In this document: piece by piece, positions 53,537 to 63,532 of the stretch
Layout: each line of letters begins with the position of its first letter
Numbering within the stretch: position 1 is the first letter of the stretch
From: Aurantiacibacter aquimixticola
Lineage (GTDB): Bacteria > Pseudomonadota > Alphaproteobacteria > Sphingomonadales > Sphingomonadaceae
Assembly: GCF_003605475.1 (NCBI RefSeq)
Contig: NZ_RAHX01000001.1
Coordinates: 1,488,001-1,552,000 of the forward strand
DNA length: 64,000 bases
Reading direction: 5' to 3'
Notes under the pieces: generated by a model
The model's database searches: none
The model's input: only the letters and a program-made list of their open reading frames with translations
Told to the model about the DNA's origin: nothing
Program-made: the position numbers and the translations under genes

Positions 53537-55750
53537 ATGGATGCTGAAACTGGCTCGATTTCCGGCGGCTGCCCCTTCACCGGGCACGGCGAAACGCGTG
53601 ACCTTCTGGGTCGCACCAATCGCGACTGGTGGCCCGATGCGCTGCAGCTCGACATTCTTACCCAGCACGGATTGCAGGCCGATCCGATGCCGGACTTCGA
53701 CTATGCCGAAGCGTTCAACACGATCGACTACAAGGCGCTGAAGCAGGACATCACGGACCTGATGACGGACAGTCAGGAGTGGTGGCCAGCGGATTACGGC
53801 CATTACGGCCCGTTCTTCATCCGCATGGCGTGGCACGCCGCGGGCACCTATCGCACCGGTGACGGGCGCGGCGGTTCGTCCAGCGGCCAGCAGCGTTTCG
53901 CTCCGCTCAATTCCTGGCCCGACAACGGCAATCTCGACAAGGCGCGCCGCCTGCTCTGGCCGATCAAGCAGAAATACGGGAAGAACATTTCCTGGGCGGA
54001 CCTGTTCATCCTCACCGGCAATGTCGCCATCGAAAGCATGGGCGGCCCGGTCTTCGGCTTCGGTGGCGGCCGTGCGGACGTGTTCGAGCCCGAAACCGTC
54101 TATTGGGGCACGGAAGAGTTGTGGGTCGACCAGGGCGTCGAAACGCGCATCATCCCCGATGAGGGCAAGGCACTGGAGAACCCGCTTGCCGCGATCCAGA
54201 TGGGCCTCATCTACGTCAATCCGGAAGGTCCGGGCGGCAATCCCGACCCGCTGCAATCGGCCCGCGACATGCGCGAGACCTTTGCCCGCATGGCCATGAA
54301 TGACGAAGAAACCGTCGCTCTCACCGCAGGTGGCCACGCTTTCGGCAAGGCGCACGGTGCCAAGCCCGCCGACACGTTCGGCGGCGCGCCCGAAGGCGAA
54401 GCGCTCGCACTGCAGGGCTTCGGCTGGCTGAACGACGAGGAAGAGATCGCCAAGGGCAACATCACCACGTCGGGCATCGAAGGCGCGTGGACGCCCAATC
54501 CGACGCAGTGGGGCGGCGACTATTTCCGCCTGCTGTTCAAATACGATTACGAACTGGTCGAAAGCCCGGCAGGCGCGAAGCAGTGGCAGCCGGTGAACCC
54601 GGACGAGGAAGACATGGCGCCCGATGCGCGCGATCCGAGCCTGAAGGTGCCGACCATGATGACGACCGCCGACATGGCGCTGAAGATGGACCCGGATTAT
54701 CGCAAGATTTCCGAACGCTTCCGCGACGATCAGGCGGCGCTCGACGATGCCTTCGCCAGAGCATGGTTCAAGCTGTGCCACCGCGATATGGGCCCGAAGG
54801 TGCGTTACATGGGCCCCGAAGTGCCCGAAGAAACGCTGATCTGGCAGGATCCCGTTCCCGCCGGTTCTCAGCCTTCTGACAGCGCGGTCTCCGACTTCAA
54901 GAGCAAGGTTCTCGATAGCGGCCTGACCGTCGCCGAACTGGTGAAGGTGGCGTGGGCCTCGGCCTCGACCTACCGCAATTCAGATCATCGCGGCGGCGCC
55001 AACGGCGCGCGCATTCGCCTGGCTCCGATGAAGGATTGGGAAGCGAACGAGCCGGAGACGCTCTCCAGGGTCCTGTCCAAGCTCGACGAGATTCGCGGCG
55101 ACCTGTCGATGGCCGATGCCATCGTGCTGGCCGGCGCGGCGGCGATCGAGAAGGCAGCCAAGGATGGCGGTCATTCGATCAAGGTCGATGTCACCACCGG
55201 CCGGGGCGACGCGACGGACGAGCACACCGATGCCGAAAGCTTCGAACCGCTCGAGCCCTTCGCCGACGGTTTCCGCAACTATCTGCGGACCAAGGCGCAG
55301 GTGAAGACCGAGGACATGCTGGTCGACAAGGCGCATCTGCTCGGCCTTTCCATCCCGGAAATGACCGCACTGGTCGGCGGGATGCGTGCGCTGGGTGCAG
55401 TGAACGCGCACCCGACGCATGGCGACAGTATCGGCGTTTTCACCGATCGTCCGGGTACGCTGTCCAACGATTTCTTCGTCAATCTGCTGTCGATGGATAC
55501 CAAGTGGGAAGTGGTGGACGAGAGCGGCGATGAGGAATTCGTCGGCAAGGACCGCAAGACGGGCGAGGAGCGTTATCGCGCCACCCGTACGGACCTCGTC
55601 TTCGGCTCCAACTCGCAGCTGCGTGCCATCGCCGAAGTCTTTGCGGAAAACGGCGGCGAGGCGAAGTTCCTCGACACGTTCGTCACCGCGTGGACGAAGG
55701 TGATGGACGCCGATCGCTTCGACTTGCGCTGCGCCAAATATCACGGCTAA
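53537..55750 (+). CDS. katG: catalase-peroxidase
   Basis: 737 residues, a bifunctional heme catalase-peroxidase. The distal site is [11 protein letters not shown], whose Trp with Tyr ([10 protein letters not shown]) and a later Met forms the Met-Tyr-Trp adduct. The proximal His is in [12 protein letters not shown]. The C-terminal domain repeats the fold without heme ([16 protein letters not shown]). The length is normal. It is probably induced by peroxide; no clear OxyR site could be named upstream. A strong terminator follows. Confidence 0.97.
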   Translation: MDAETGSISGGCPFTGHGETRDLLGRTNRDWWPDALQLDILTQHGLQADPMPDFDYAEAFNTIDYKALKQDITDLMTDSQEWWPADYGHYGPFFIRMAWHAAGTYRTGDGRGGSSSGQQRFAPLNSWPDNGNLDKARRLLWPIKQKYGKNISWADLFILTGNVAIESMGGPVFGFGGGRADVFEPETVYWGTEELWVDQGVETRIIPDEGKALENPLAAIQMGLIYVNPEGPGGNPDPLQSARDMRETFARMAMNDEETVALTAGGHAFGKAHGAKPADTFGGAPEGEALALQGFGWLNDEEEIAKGNITTSGIEGAWTPNPTQWGGDYFRLLFKYDYELVESPAGAKQWQPVNPDEEDMAPDARDPSLKVPTMMTTADMALKMDPDYRKISERFRDDQAALDDAFARAWFKLCHRDMGPKVRYMGPEVPEETLIWQDPVPAGSQPSDSAVSDFKSKVLDSGLTVAELVKVAWASASTYRNSDHRGGANGARIRLAPMKDWEANEPETLSRVLSKLDEIRGDLSMADAIVLAGAAAIEKAAKDGGHSIKVDVTTGRGDATDEHTDAESFEPLEPFADGFRNYLRTKAQVKTEDMLVDKAHLLGLSIPEMTALVGGMRALGAVNAHPTHGDSIGVFTDRPGTLSNDFFVNLLSMDTKWEVVDESGDEEFVGKDRKTGEERYRATRTDLVFGSNSQLRAIAEVFAENGGEAKFLDTFVTAWTKVMDADRFDLRCAKYHG

Positions 55751-55815
55751 TCGGCGCCAGCCGTAAAGGCCAAAGCCCGCAAGAGCTTGCCCCCCAAGAC
55801 TCTTCGGGTCGCTGG

Positions 55816-55850
55816 AAGGCCCTCGGCAGTCCGCTGTCGGGGGCCTTTTT
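55816..55850 (+). terminator. rho-independent terminator after katG
   Basis: A 14-bp stem (AAGGCCCTCGGCAG / CTGTCGGGGGCCTT, two wobbles) with a 4-nt loop, followed by a T-run. It lies 66 bp past the katG stop. Confidence 0.85.
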
Positions 55851-55999
55851 ACACCCCAGTCCGGTTGCGAATGAAACCTACCGCGCCGTTCATCGACGAT
55901 ACCGAACGGTCTATGCCGAATTAACCATTGTCATGAGTGATACGTAGGGATTTCCGCAGCTTCGCGCGGTATGGTCCTTCCGAAATCGAAGGGCCGCAA

Positions 56000-56356
56000 A
56001 TGGGACAGACAGGGGGCGCACCGCGCCCGGACGAAAGCGACGGGGATGACCAGCGCCCCTACCGCTATGCCAACAGCCGACCGATAAAGGTCTTTGCCCT
56101 CGCTTGGGTCGCAGCGCTGGGCGCGCTGGGTGCCGTGTGGGTGGCGCAGACCTCTCTCGAACAGGCGGCGCAGGCCGGCACGATCGCCCAGCCGCCGAAC
56201 GTCAAGGATATGGTCGAACGCCTGGAGCACGGCGCAGAGGCGCGCGCCCGGGATATTGCCGATGCGGCGCGCGGCGTGCCCGATTCAGACGAGCAGGCTC
56301 TCGAAGCCGAGGACGGCGACGGTGCCCTTGGCCGCGAAAATGGCGGCGGTGAGTAG
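56000..56356 (+). CDS. small single-pass membrane protein, unknown
   Basis: 118 residues. A polar N-terminus (DESDGDDQRPYRY), one transmembrane helix at about 35-55 (FALAWVAALGALGAVWVAQ), then a helical, acidic C-terminus. The start at 56000 follows GAAGGG; an upstream in-frame GTG at 55937 is less likely. Not recognised. The 3' end overlaps the antisense small ORF at 56285-56464. Confidence 0.55.
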   Translation: MGQTGGAPRPDESDGDDQRPYRYANSRPIKVFALAWVAALGALGAVWVAQTSLEQAAQAGTIAQPPNVKDMVERLEHGAEARARDIADAARGVPDSDEQALEAEDGDGALGRENGGGE

Positions 56357-56464
56357 CGCATCGACGGCGCGTTCGGCGATTGTATCGGCCACATCTTTCT
56401 CCTGATCGAGAAGAGCGTGGCCAAGAGGTGTGAGGACCGGGTTGGCAAACAGCCTTACCGCCAT
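56285..56464 (-). CDS. possible 59-aa protein, antisense to neighbour's end
   Basis: An ATG open frame whose product has protein-like composition (MAVRLFANPVL, LLDQEKDVADTIAERAVDALL, AIFAAKGTVAVLG). It ends 72 bp inside the convergent small gene. It may be real or a shadow frame. No ribosome binding site is obvious. Confidence 0.3.
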   Translation of the reverse strand: MAVRLFANPVLTPLGHALLDQEKDVADTIAERAVDALLTAAIFAAKGTVAVLGFESLLV

Positions 56465-56496
56465 ATTCACTTTCAGGACGGAAATTCGGATTAATC

Positions 56497-57882
56497 ATGG
56501 CCAGCGTGACAGGATCCCCGCCGATTTCGCCCCGCCTTTCTGCGGGCCATTCCGAGGATTACTGGAACAAGCGAGATCGCCGGGCGAGCCTGCGTTTCGT
56601 GGTCTGCATCGCCTTGGCGCTGTTCTGGGTGCTGTTCAGCATATGGGTGTCGCTGCCTTGGCTGGCGGATCTCGGCAATCTTGCCCATCCCATCGTCGCG
56701 CTCTTCGTGCTGACCTTCATTGCCTACGTCCCCGGCTTCATGAACGCCTTCCTGCTGTCCAGCCTCGTATTGCGACCGGACGCGCAGCGCCGCACGCCAT
56801 CGCGCTGGCCAGCCATCACCGTTCTTGTCGCCGCGTATAATGAGGAAAGGCTGATCGGAGAGACGCTCGCTTCCCTCTCGCGCCTCGAATACCCCGGAGA
56901 GCTCGAAATCCTCGTGCTGGACGACGGCTCGACCGATGGGACGGCGGAGCAGGTAAATGCCCGGATGACCCTCTTTCCGAGCGGCGGGCGGACCAGCATG
57001 ACTCTTGTCAGCCACCGCAAGAACCGCGGCAAGGCGAGCGTGCTCAATGACGGCCTCGCCCGCGCCAGCCACGGTCTTATCGTCACCATCGATGCCGACA
57101 CGCTGCTGGAAAAAGGCAGCATTATCTCGCTGGTGGAGCATCTTGCTGCCGCTCCGCCGGAAACGGTCGCCATCGCCGGATCGCTGCTGACAGCAAATTA
57201 CGATGCGAGCTGGATCGCGCGGGCACAGCAGTGGGATTATTTCCACGGCATCGCCGCGGTGAAGCGGATGCAGGCCATGTATTACGGCACGCTGGTCGCC
57301 CAGGGTGCTTTCTCGATCTACCGGAGAGAGGCGCTGGAGGAAGCGGGCGGCTGGCCGGACACGGTGGGCGAGGACATCGTCCTCACATGGAGTCTGCTGA
57401 GAGCCGGTTACCGCACCGGATATGCCGAGGACGCCGTCGCCTGGACGCATGCGCCGATTCGCCTGCGCGGCCTCGCCAAACAGCGAAAACGCTGGGCGCG
57501 CGGCATGATAGAAGCGCTGGCGATCCACAAGGAGCTGCTGATCGCGCCGAAGATGCGCACCATGTTCATCTGGTGGAACCTGCTCTTCGTCAGCATCGAC
57601 ATCACCTTCTCCTTCGCCTTCATTCCCGGCCTGGTGCTGGCCTTTCTCGGCATCTTCTGGCTCGCCGGGCCGATCACCCTGCTCGTGCTGCCGCTGGCGC
57701 TGTTGTGGAACATCGTCATCTACCGCATCCAGACGCGCATGTTGAAGCGGCAGGAGATCGAAATGGAGCGCAGCGCCATCGGCTTCCTGCTCTACGCCAT
57801 CGTCTACCCGCTGCTGATGCAGCCCGTTTCGGTGTGGGGTTACGCTGCCGAATTCGCCGGAGGGCGCAAGCAATGGAATTGA
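56497..57882 (+). CDS. processive family 2 glycosyltransferase (PgaC/BcsA-like)
   Basis: 461 residues. Two or three N-terminal transmembrane helices, then a GT-2 domain (about 110-345) with VLDDGSTDGT, the DxD in TIDADTL, EDIVLTW and the processive-type QRKRWARG motif. About three C-terminal helices follow. These features are shared by synthases that polymerise and secrete a polysaccharide. The next gene overlaps its end and encodes a predicted outer-membrane beta-barrel protein. No cyclic-di-GMP PilZ domain was seen. The product polymer is unknown. Confidence 0.88.
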   Translation: MASVTGSPPISPRLSAGHSEDYWNKRDRRASLRFVVCIALALFWVLFSIWVSLPWLADLGNLAHPIVALFVLTFIAYVPGFMNAFLLSSLVLRPDAQRRTPSRWPAITVLVAAYNEERLIGETLASLSRLEYPGELEILVLDDGSTDGTAEQVNARMTLFPSGGRTSMTLVSHRKNRGKASVLNDGLARASHGLIVTIDADTLLEKGSIISLVEHLAAAPPETVAIAGSLLTANYDASWIARAQQWDYFHGIAAVKRMQAMYYGTLVAQGAFSIYRREALEEAGGWPDTVGEDIVLTWSLLRAGYRTGYAEDAVAWTHAPIRLRGLAKQRKRWARGMIEALAIHKELLIAPKMRTMFIWWNLLFVSIDITFSFAFIPGLVLAFLGIFWLAGPITLLVLPLALLWNIVIYRIQTRMLKRQEIEMERSAIGFLLYAIVYPLLMQPVSVWGYAAEFAGGRKQWN

Positions 57883-58799
57883 TGAGAAATATCCGCGCGG
57901 CGCTCCTCGCCGCCACGCTGTTCAGCCCGGCCCCCGCCTTGGCGCAGGATGAAGCACGCCCGGCCATCGGCGTTCACGCCTTCGTCTCCAGCGATAGCGA
58001 GGATACCGACGTTCAGCGTCTGGCCGTGGATTTCGACCTGCGCAATGCGGGCGAGCAAGACAGGCTCGGCATCCGGGTGGAGAAGGCCTGGTACGATCCC
58101 TTGGACACTGGCGTGCGGGAGCGGGAGCGCGTGTTCCTGCAGGCGGCCGACAGCTCCGGCCCATGGGACTGGCGCATCAGCGTCGGCACCGATGGCGACA
58201 CGGTGATCGGCTCCGCATCGGTCAATGACGATGCGCGGTTCCGGAAGGAATTCTTTATCGAGCGCGACGTGGTGGAAACCCCGCGCGGCCTCGATGAAGG
58301 CATCTATTCAACCTATGCCGGGGCGGCGCTGGACCTGCCGATCGACGATCGCAACATCGTAACTGTGCTCGGCGGCGTGCAGGCCTTTACCGGCGACAAT
58401 GTCCGCCTCCATGCACGGGCGAATTACGTCCATGTGATCGACCCGGATCTGGGGCTGAGCGCGCAATTGCGCGGGCGATATTTCACCAGCAGCGATCCGG
58501 GCGAATTCGATTACTACTCGCCCGAATGGTATGCCGAATTGCTGCCCGTGCTGCAGATGCGGCGCTTTGTCAGCGGGTGGCAATTGCTCGGCGCGGGCGG
58601 GATCGGCGTCCAGCGCGATTCCGAAAGCGATTGGCGGCAGGCGAACTATCTGCACGCCCGCGCGATCAGCCCGCCGGGGCCGCGAGACTGGTCCGTGCGC
58701 GCGGAGCTTACCTACACCGATACGCCGTCGAACACGGCGAGCGCGGGTGAAGGCTACAGCTATTTCCAGGCGATGCTGGGCGTGACGCGGCGGTTCTGA
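57873..58799 (+). CDS. predicted outer-membrane beta-barrel protein
   Basis: 308 residues. A signal peptide (ending APALAQD) precedes a body of alternating beta strands with aromatic ends and a C-terminal strand ending in Phe (MLGVTRRF), typical of outer-membrane barrels. The start at 57873 has GGAGGG upstream and overlaps the glycosyltransferase stop. It could serve as a porin or export channel for the neighbouring polymer; this is inference. Not recognised as PgaA, as TPR repeats are absent. Confidence 0.7.
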   Translation: MELMRNIRAALLAATLFSPAPALAQDEARPAIGVHAFVSSDSEDTDVQRLAVDFDLRNAGEQDRLGIRVEKAWYDPLDTGVRERERVFLQAADSSGPWDWRISVGTDGDTVIGSASVNDDARFRKEFFIERDVVETPRGLDEGIYSTYAGAALDLPIDDRNIVTVLGGVQAFTGDNVRLHARANYVHVIDPDLGLSAQLRGRYFTSSDPGEFDYYSPEWYAELLPVLQMRRFVSGWQLLGAGGIGVQRDSESDWRQANYLHARAISPPGPRDWSVRAELTYTDTPSNTASAGEGYSYFQAMLGVTRRF

Positions 58800-59585
58800 T
58801 CAGATCCAGCCGCGCTCTTTCAGCGCAGCGACATTGGCGCGGCTGACCGGCGCTTCGAGACCGTTTTCCAGGATCAGGCGCACATTGCGCCCATCGCGCT
58901 GCACATCGCCGACCGCGCCGCGCGCAACCCACCAGCTGCGATGGACCTGCTCTCCTTCGATCCCGTCCAGCTCCGCCACCGCGTCGCGCATCCGCATGAG
59001 GACGAGCTCGCTGCCCAGCGCCGTATGCGCGCGGACATAATGGTCCTCCATTTCCAGCGCCATCAGATCGCTGCCGAGATGGGCGGGGAGGCGCTCCAGG
59101 AAGCGCGGCTGCGGTGCGCTTTGCGGTTCCGGTTCGGTCGCCGCTGGCGGCGGCTGCACCGTGTTGGCGGACGAACGCTGGACGAGCGTGTTCACCAGCG
59201 TAATCAGTCCGCCGATAATGGCGACATAGGCATAATGCGTCAGCGCAAGGTCGAGGCCCGGCCAGTGCCACGCGTCGCGCGGCAGCATCCAGACGAGCAC
59301 CGCCATCGGCGCCGAGGAAACCAATACGCCGACGACGCGGAGCGCCCATGCGGGCAGGGCGAGGACCGGTGCCAGCCGCTTCGCCAGCCAGTCGATCGGT
59401 GAATATAGCGCATAGCCGACCCAGGCGAGGCTCACCCACCACAGCAGGCGCACCGGCAGCGGATCCTGGAAACTGCCGAACGGGCCGATAAGCGCAAGCA
59501 CCACGCCGATGGCCGTCATCACCGCGAGGTCGATCAGCAGGCGGCGCGTAACGGCGGCGCGGGTGGAAAGTGTCAATTCGCTCAT
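58800..59585 (-). CDS. membrane LytTR-type transcription regulator
   Basis: 261 residues. Four transmembrane helices (about 15-130) are followed by a Pro-rich linker and a C-terminal LytTR DNA-binding domain: LPAHLGSDLMALEMEDHYVRAHT, RMRDAVAEL and GEQVHRSWWVARGAV. The membrane part may sense a signal directly, as no kinase is adjacent. It is convergent with the barrel gene; it may control exopolysaccharide genes, but that is inference. Confidence 0.88.
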   Translation of the reverse strand: MSELTLSTRAAVTRRLLIDLAVMTAIGVVLALIGPFGSFQDPLPVRLLWWVSLAWVGYALYSPIDWLAKRLAPVLALPAWALRVVGVLVSSAPMAVLVWMLPRDAWHWPGLDLALTHYAYVAIIGGLITLVNTLVQRSSANTVQPPPAATEPEPQSAPQPRFLERLPAHLGSDLMALEMEDHYVRAHTALGSELVLMRMRDAVAELDGIEGEQVHRSWWVARGAVGDVQRDGRNVRLILENGLEAPVSRANVAALKERGWI

Positions 59586-59744
59586 TTCAGGGGCCGAGAC
59601 TAGCGCCCATTGGCGCTTCGTAAAGTGGCAGCATGGCCGAAATCCGCGCGGTTCACGAAGGATCGCGCCCGTCCCCGCATGGCGCGTTGCGCGTGAATGG
59701 CGGCACGGCAAAACGGCTCCCAACGAACCGAAGGGGATACCGAC

Positions 59745-60293
59745 ATGACCGCTGCTACCGCCCGCTCGATACAGTTTCTCAACCCGTTTCACCGCCCAGC
59801 CGGCGCGCTCGACCTGACGCCGCTGACGCGCGGCATCGTAATGGTGGCCGGGACGGCGATGACGGCCCTTTGCGTCCTCGCCATCGCTCGCGGAATGCTC
59901 GGGCTGACGCCGGACCTGCCGCATCTGGGCAATATCGCGGTCGTGATCCATGTCACAACCGTCGTGCCCTGCGTGCCGCTCGGCCTTTTCCTGCTGCTCG
60001 CGCCGAAGGGAACAGCGATGCACAAACAGCTGGGAAAGTTGTGGGTCGCGCTGATGGTAGTGACGGCTACGAGCACGCTGTGGATTCACGGCCTCGGCAA
60101 TTTCACCTGGATCCACATCTTCGTGCCGATGACCTACCGCGCCGCGTGGCTGATCGTCTCCTCGGCGCGCAAGGGCGACATGAAGCAGCACAGGAACGAA
60201 ATCGTCGGCCTGTTTCTGGGCGCGCTGATGATTCCGGGCGTCTTCGCCTTCGTGCTCGACGGCCGACTGATGAACGTCATGACCTTCGGCTGA
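59745..60293 (+). CDS. DUF2306-like four-helix membrane protein
   Basis: 182 residues, mostly hydrophobic, with four transmembrane helices. The HKQLGKLWVALMVVTATSTLWIH segment fits the DUF2306 family. The start has AAGGGGA upstream. It is divergent from the LytTR gene and convergent with smr; it may be a target of that regulator. Function unknown. Confidence 0.78.
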   Translation: MTAATARSIQFLNPFHRPAGALDLTPLTRGIVMVAGTAMTALCVLAIARGMLGLTPDLPHLGNIAVVIHVTTVVPCVPLGLFLLLAPKGTAMHKQLGKLWVALMVVTATSTLWIHGLGNFTWIHIFVPMTYRAAWLIVSSARKGDMKQHRNEIVGLFLGALMIPGVFAFVLDGRLMNVMTFG

Positions 60294-60296
60294 GCC

Positions 60297-60848
60297 TCAC
60301 CGACGCCGTTTCAGCACCAGGTAAAGCGCGCCTTCGCCCCCGTGGCGGCGGTGCGCTTTTCGTATGGCGGCGATGTCGGACGAATGGCTGCCCGCGGCGA
60401 GCCAGTCGAGGATCTTGGCGCGGATAGCGCCGCGCTTGCTGCCTCTGTCCGCCGCATCGACCGGGCGCGGCTTGCCCGTCACCACCAGCACCAGCCGCGC
60501 GCCCATCGCCTTGGCCTGCGTCAATCCGGAATCGAGCCGCCTGTACGCCTGATCGAGCGTATGGCCATGCAGATCGAGCGTGAAGTCGGGTTCTGTCGAA
60601 GGGCGCGCAAGGCGGCGCTCCCAGTGCGAATCGAGGCCAGTGCGATCATCTTTCGGCGAAGTATGTGGGGGCTGGGAACGCGGTGATACGCGCGAGGCGC
60701 GTACCTCTGCGGTCGGTGCCTCCCTGCGGGGCGCTGGATCGAGCGGGACGGCACTTGCGCTACGGGTGCCGGTCAGCGGTTCGACGGTGCTGGCCAGCCG
60801 TTCCCAGACCGCCTGCTCTTCGGCAGACAGCCCTCTCGGCGAGCTCAT
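60297..60848 (-). CDS. Smr domain protein
   Basis: 183 residues. A Pro- and Arg-rich N-terminal half is followed by an Smr domain (about 100-183) with LDLHGHTLDQAYRRL, the VTGKPRP loop and the ending RRHGGEGALYLVL. Smr domains are nucleases or RNA-binding units. It overlaps mltA by ATGA, so they form an operon with the upstream TimA gene. The start is the ATG at 60848. Confidence 0.85.
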   Translation of the reverse strand: MSSPRGLSAEEQAVWERLASTVEPLTGTRSASAVPLDPAPRREAPTAEVRASRVSPRSQPPHTSPKDDRTGLDSHWERRLARPSTEPDFTLDLHGHTLDQAYRRLDSGLTQAKAMGARLVLVVTGKPRPVDAADRGSKRGAIRAKILDWLAAGSHSSDIAAIRKAHRRHGGEGALYLVLKRRR

Positions 60849-62035
60849 CGCGCAAGGCGAGCGGCAGCCTCGCGCGGCAGCAGCACCACCGCGCTGCCCC
60901 GCCCGCTCATGCCACCGGCGATTTCGCGCGCATCCTCGCCCGCGCCCCAGAAGGTGTCGAAGCGGTTCGGTCCCTTGATCGCGCCGCCCGTGTCCTGTGC
61001 GATCCACAATCCGTCCGCGACATCGCGATCGAGGTCGAGGAGCACGGGCGCACCATAGGGGACATAGCGCGGATCGACCGCGACGGAGGCTTCGCGCACC
61101 ACCGGGACCCCGATACTGCCGAGTGGGCCGATCTGCGCGTCCGGTCCAATCAATTCGCGGAAGAACACCCAGCTCTCATTCTCGCGCATGATCGCGCGGC
61201 CTTGTGCCGGATGATCGCGCAGATACTGGACGATACCCTGCATGGAAGTGGCGTAAGGTGTGCCGTCACCGATCAGCCCACGCTGCCTCATCAGCGCGCC
61301 GATGCCGGTATAGCCGTGCCCGTTCTGGTTGGCATAGCCGATGCGCATGACCTCACCCGTATCGGTGACGAGGCGGCCCGAGCCCTGTATCTGCAGGAAG
61401 AAGAATTCGATCGGGTCGCTCGCATAGCCGATGATCGGCGTGGCGTTCCCTTCGAGCGCGCCGTCCTCGATCTCGGCGCGCGTGAAATGCTCGATGCAGC
61501 GGCCATCGGGCAGGCGGCGGCTGAGCGGCGCGCGTCCGTCGCGCTCGCTTTCGGCCATGTCGTCGCGCCAGCAGCGCTCCAGATCGGGCGGGACGCCGTA
61601 TACCGGGACATCGCTGGCGGAGCGTCGCTGGCGGCCGCCGCGTATCTCGGGTTCGAAATAGCCGGTTGCGAAAGCCTGACCCTCGCCAACGCGCACAGGC
61701 GTGAAATAGCTGGCGAAGAACCGCGACGCGTCGCGTTCCGGCCAGCTTGCCGCGGCATCGCAGGAAAGCTGCCAGTCGCTCATTCGCGTAAGGCCCGATA
61801 CGTCCTCTCGCCGCAGCGCCACGGGGCAGGATCGGCGAAAGGCCCTCAGCGCAGCCGCGGCGTCGGCCTGGCGCGGGGCGATGGCGGAAAGCGGCAGCGC
61901 AATCACGCCGAGCGCCGCCGCGGTCGAAGGCACCGGCCCGGCGGTCGCAGGCACGTCGCCGGCAGGTATCATCGGCCCGCACGCGGAAAGCGTGGCGATG
62001 GCGCAAAGCGAAAGGAGGCGGCGCAGTATGGTCAC
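60845..62035 (-). CDS. mltA: membrane-bound lytic murein transglycosylase A
   Basis: 396 residues. A lipoprotein signal with lipobox LSAC (Cys19). The MltA domain has FASYFTPVRVGEG, EIRGGRQ and YGVPPDL, and the 3D domain with catalytic Asp in WIAQDTGGAIKGPNRFDTFWG. It cleaves glycan strands of peptidoglycan. The start is a GTG at 62035 after AGGAGGCGGC-type sequence further inside; the longer frame is rejected. It lies between timA and smr on one strand. Confidence 0.9.
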   Translation of the reverse strand: MTILRRLLSLCAIATLSACGPMIPAGDVPATAGPVPSTAAALGVIALPLSAIAPRQADAAAALRAFRRSCPVALRREDVSGLTRMSDWQLSCDAAASWPERDASRFFASYFTPVRVGEGQAFATGYFEPEIRGGRQRRSASDVPVYGVPPDLERCWRDDMAESERDGRAPLSRRLPDGRCIEHFTRAEIEDGALEGNATPIIGYASDPIEFFFLQIQGSGRLVTDTGEVMRIGYANQNGHGYTGIGALMRQRGLIGDGTPYATSMQGIVQYLRDHPAQGRAIMRENESWVFFRELIGPDAQIGPLGSIGVPVVREASVAVDPRYVPYGAPVLLDLDRDVADGLWIAQDTGGAIKGPNRFDTFWGAGEDAREIAGGMSGRGSAVVLLPREAAARLAR

Positions 62036-62048
62036 GCCGCGCTGGCTA

Positions 62049-62711
62049 TCAAGCCGCGTCGGTCTCGTCGAGCAGCCAGTTCGGATCGTCGCTGCGGGTA
62101 TCGCGGCTGAAGGTCCAGATGTCGCGGCTCTCGATCGCATCGTCGAGCGAACCGGCGATGACATTGCCGTCCTTGTCGCGGGTGACGCTGGCGATATCGG
62201 CGACGAACCGCACTGCGATGCGCGCGATCCGACCATCAAGCACGGCCGAATGCACGGTCTCGTCCTCGATCCGGATCAGGCGATTGTGGAGCTTGTAGCC
62301 CGCCGCCTCGCGCTCATCGATGGCAGCGGCGAAGCTCTGATAGACATCCTCGTCGCACAGCTCGCGCAGCTCTTCCTTGTCCCCGCGCCAGAAGGCTTCG
62401 AGGACCACTTCATAGGCGCCTTTCGCGCCTTCGAGGAACGGCAGCAGTTCGAAATTGCGGTCGGCAGCGGAAATGTCGCGCAGGCCCTGCTCGATAGCGG
62501 GCGTGAACCCGGCGAGCGCGCGTTCGGACTGCGCTGTTTCACCGCCTTGCGGAGCGGGTGCCAGCTGCTGCTCTTCGGCATCCTGCCGTGCGCGTTCGAG
62601 CCGATTGGCAATCGCCTCTTCCTCATGCTCCGCCTTGCGACCGAGCACGGAATAAAGCCGCATGCCCAGAAAGGCGGCGATCATGGCGAGGATGACGATT
62701 TGCCAAATCAT
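62049..62711 (-). CDS. Tim44/TimA domain protein
   Basis: 220 residues. An N-terminal membrane helix (about 2-20), a charged coiled segment and a Tim44-like domain (about 75-215): LPFLEGAKGAYEVVLEAFWRGD and LIRIEDETVHSAVLDG. TimA proteins are alphaproteobacterial relatives of the mitochondrial import motor component. It is divergent from secB, which suits a role in protein export or membrane biogenesis. The substrate is unknown. Confidence 0.9.
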   Translation of the reverse strand: MIWQIVILAMIAAFLGMRLYSVLGRKAEHEEEAIANRLERARQDAEEQQLAPAPQGGETAQSERALAGFTPAIEQGLRDISAADRNFELLPFLEGAKGAYEVVLEAFWRGDKEELRELCDEDVYQSFAAAIDEREAAGYKLHNRLIRIEDETVHSAVLDGRIARIAVRFVADIASVTRDKDGNVIAGSLDDAIESRDIWTFSRDTRSDDPNWLLDETDAA

Positions 62712-62958
62712 GCAATAAATTCCCAGTTTGCCCGCTTTTCCAACCGTGCGGGCCGCTTGTTACACTGAACCAGATAGTGACCAATAGCAAATGGGCAACC
62801 AGTGCTTAAGGTCCCCTGAAGCGCATGCAAAACGCCTCGCCGCACGCTCGACAGGAGCGTTGCGGGCGATAGTCATCGGTGATAGGCGCGCGGCTTCAAA
62901 TTCACGGGGGCCGGTAGCAGCACGATTGCGCGGTCCGCAGACACATGAAAGCAGCAAG

Positions 62959-63504
62959 ATGGCCGACGACAACGACGTTCTCACCGATCTCGACAATATG
63001 CCGCCTCCGGGCAATGGCGCGGACAACCAGCCGGTGGCCGGCATCGTCTCCCAATATGTGAAGGATCTTTCGGTCGAGAACCCGAAGGCGCCCGAAAGCT
63101 TCCGCTGGCGCGAACAGCCGGAAATGGACGTGCAGTTCAATATCGGCGCGCGCGAGATCGAGGCCGAGCTTTCCGAAGTCGAACTGAAAGTGACGGCAAC
63201 CAGCAAGACGTCGCAGGGCACGGCCTACATCGTCGACCTGTCCTATTGCGGCCTTGTCGGCATGCGCAACATGCCCGAGGAACAGAAGCACGCCTTTACG
63301 TATGCAGAAGCGCCGCGCCTTCTCTTCCCCTATGCGCGCCGGGTGATTTCGGACGCCGTTCGCGATGCGGGCTTTGCGCCGCTGGTGCTCGATCCGATCG
63401 ATTTCAACGGCCTCTATGTCCAGCAGCTGGCACAGAAGCGGGCGGCGGAAGCGGCAGAGGGCGGCCCGGCGCCGGCAGGCGACACCCCCGGCGGCGAAGG
63501 CTGA
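62959..63504 (+). CDS. secB: protein-export chaperone SecB
   Basis: 181 residues. It holds preproteins unfolded for the SecA translocase. Motifs: QYVKDLSVENPKAPESF, LSYCGLVGMRNMPEEQKHAF-type segment, and YARRVISDAVRDAGFAPLVLDPIDF. There is an acidic N-terminal lead and a Gly/Pro tail. The start is at 62959; the longer upstream frame is not supported. murJ begins 28 bp downstream. Confidence 0.95.
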   Translation: MADDNDVLTDLDNMPPPGNGADNQPVAGIVSQYVKDLSVENPKAPESFRWREQPEMDVQFNIGAREIEAELSEVELKVTATSKTSQGTAYIVDLSYCGLVGMRNMPEEQKHAFTYAEAPRLLFPYARRVISDAVRDAGFAPLVLDPIDFNGLYVQQLAQKRAAEAAEGGPAPAGDTPGGEG

Positions 63505-63532
63505 CGACCATCAGCTCGCGGGCAGACGCGCG

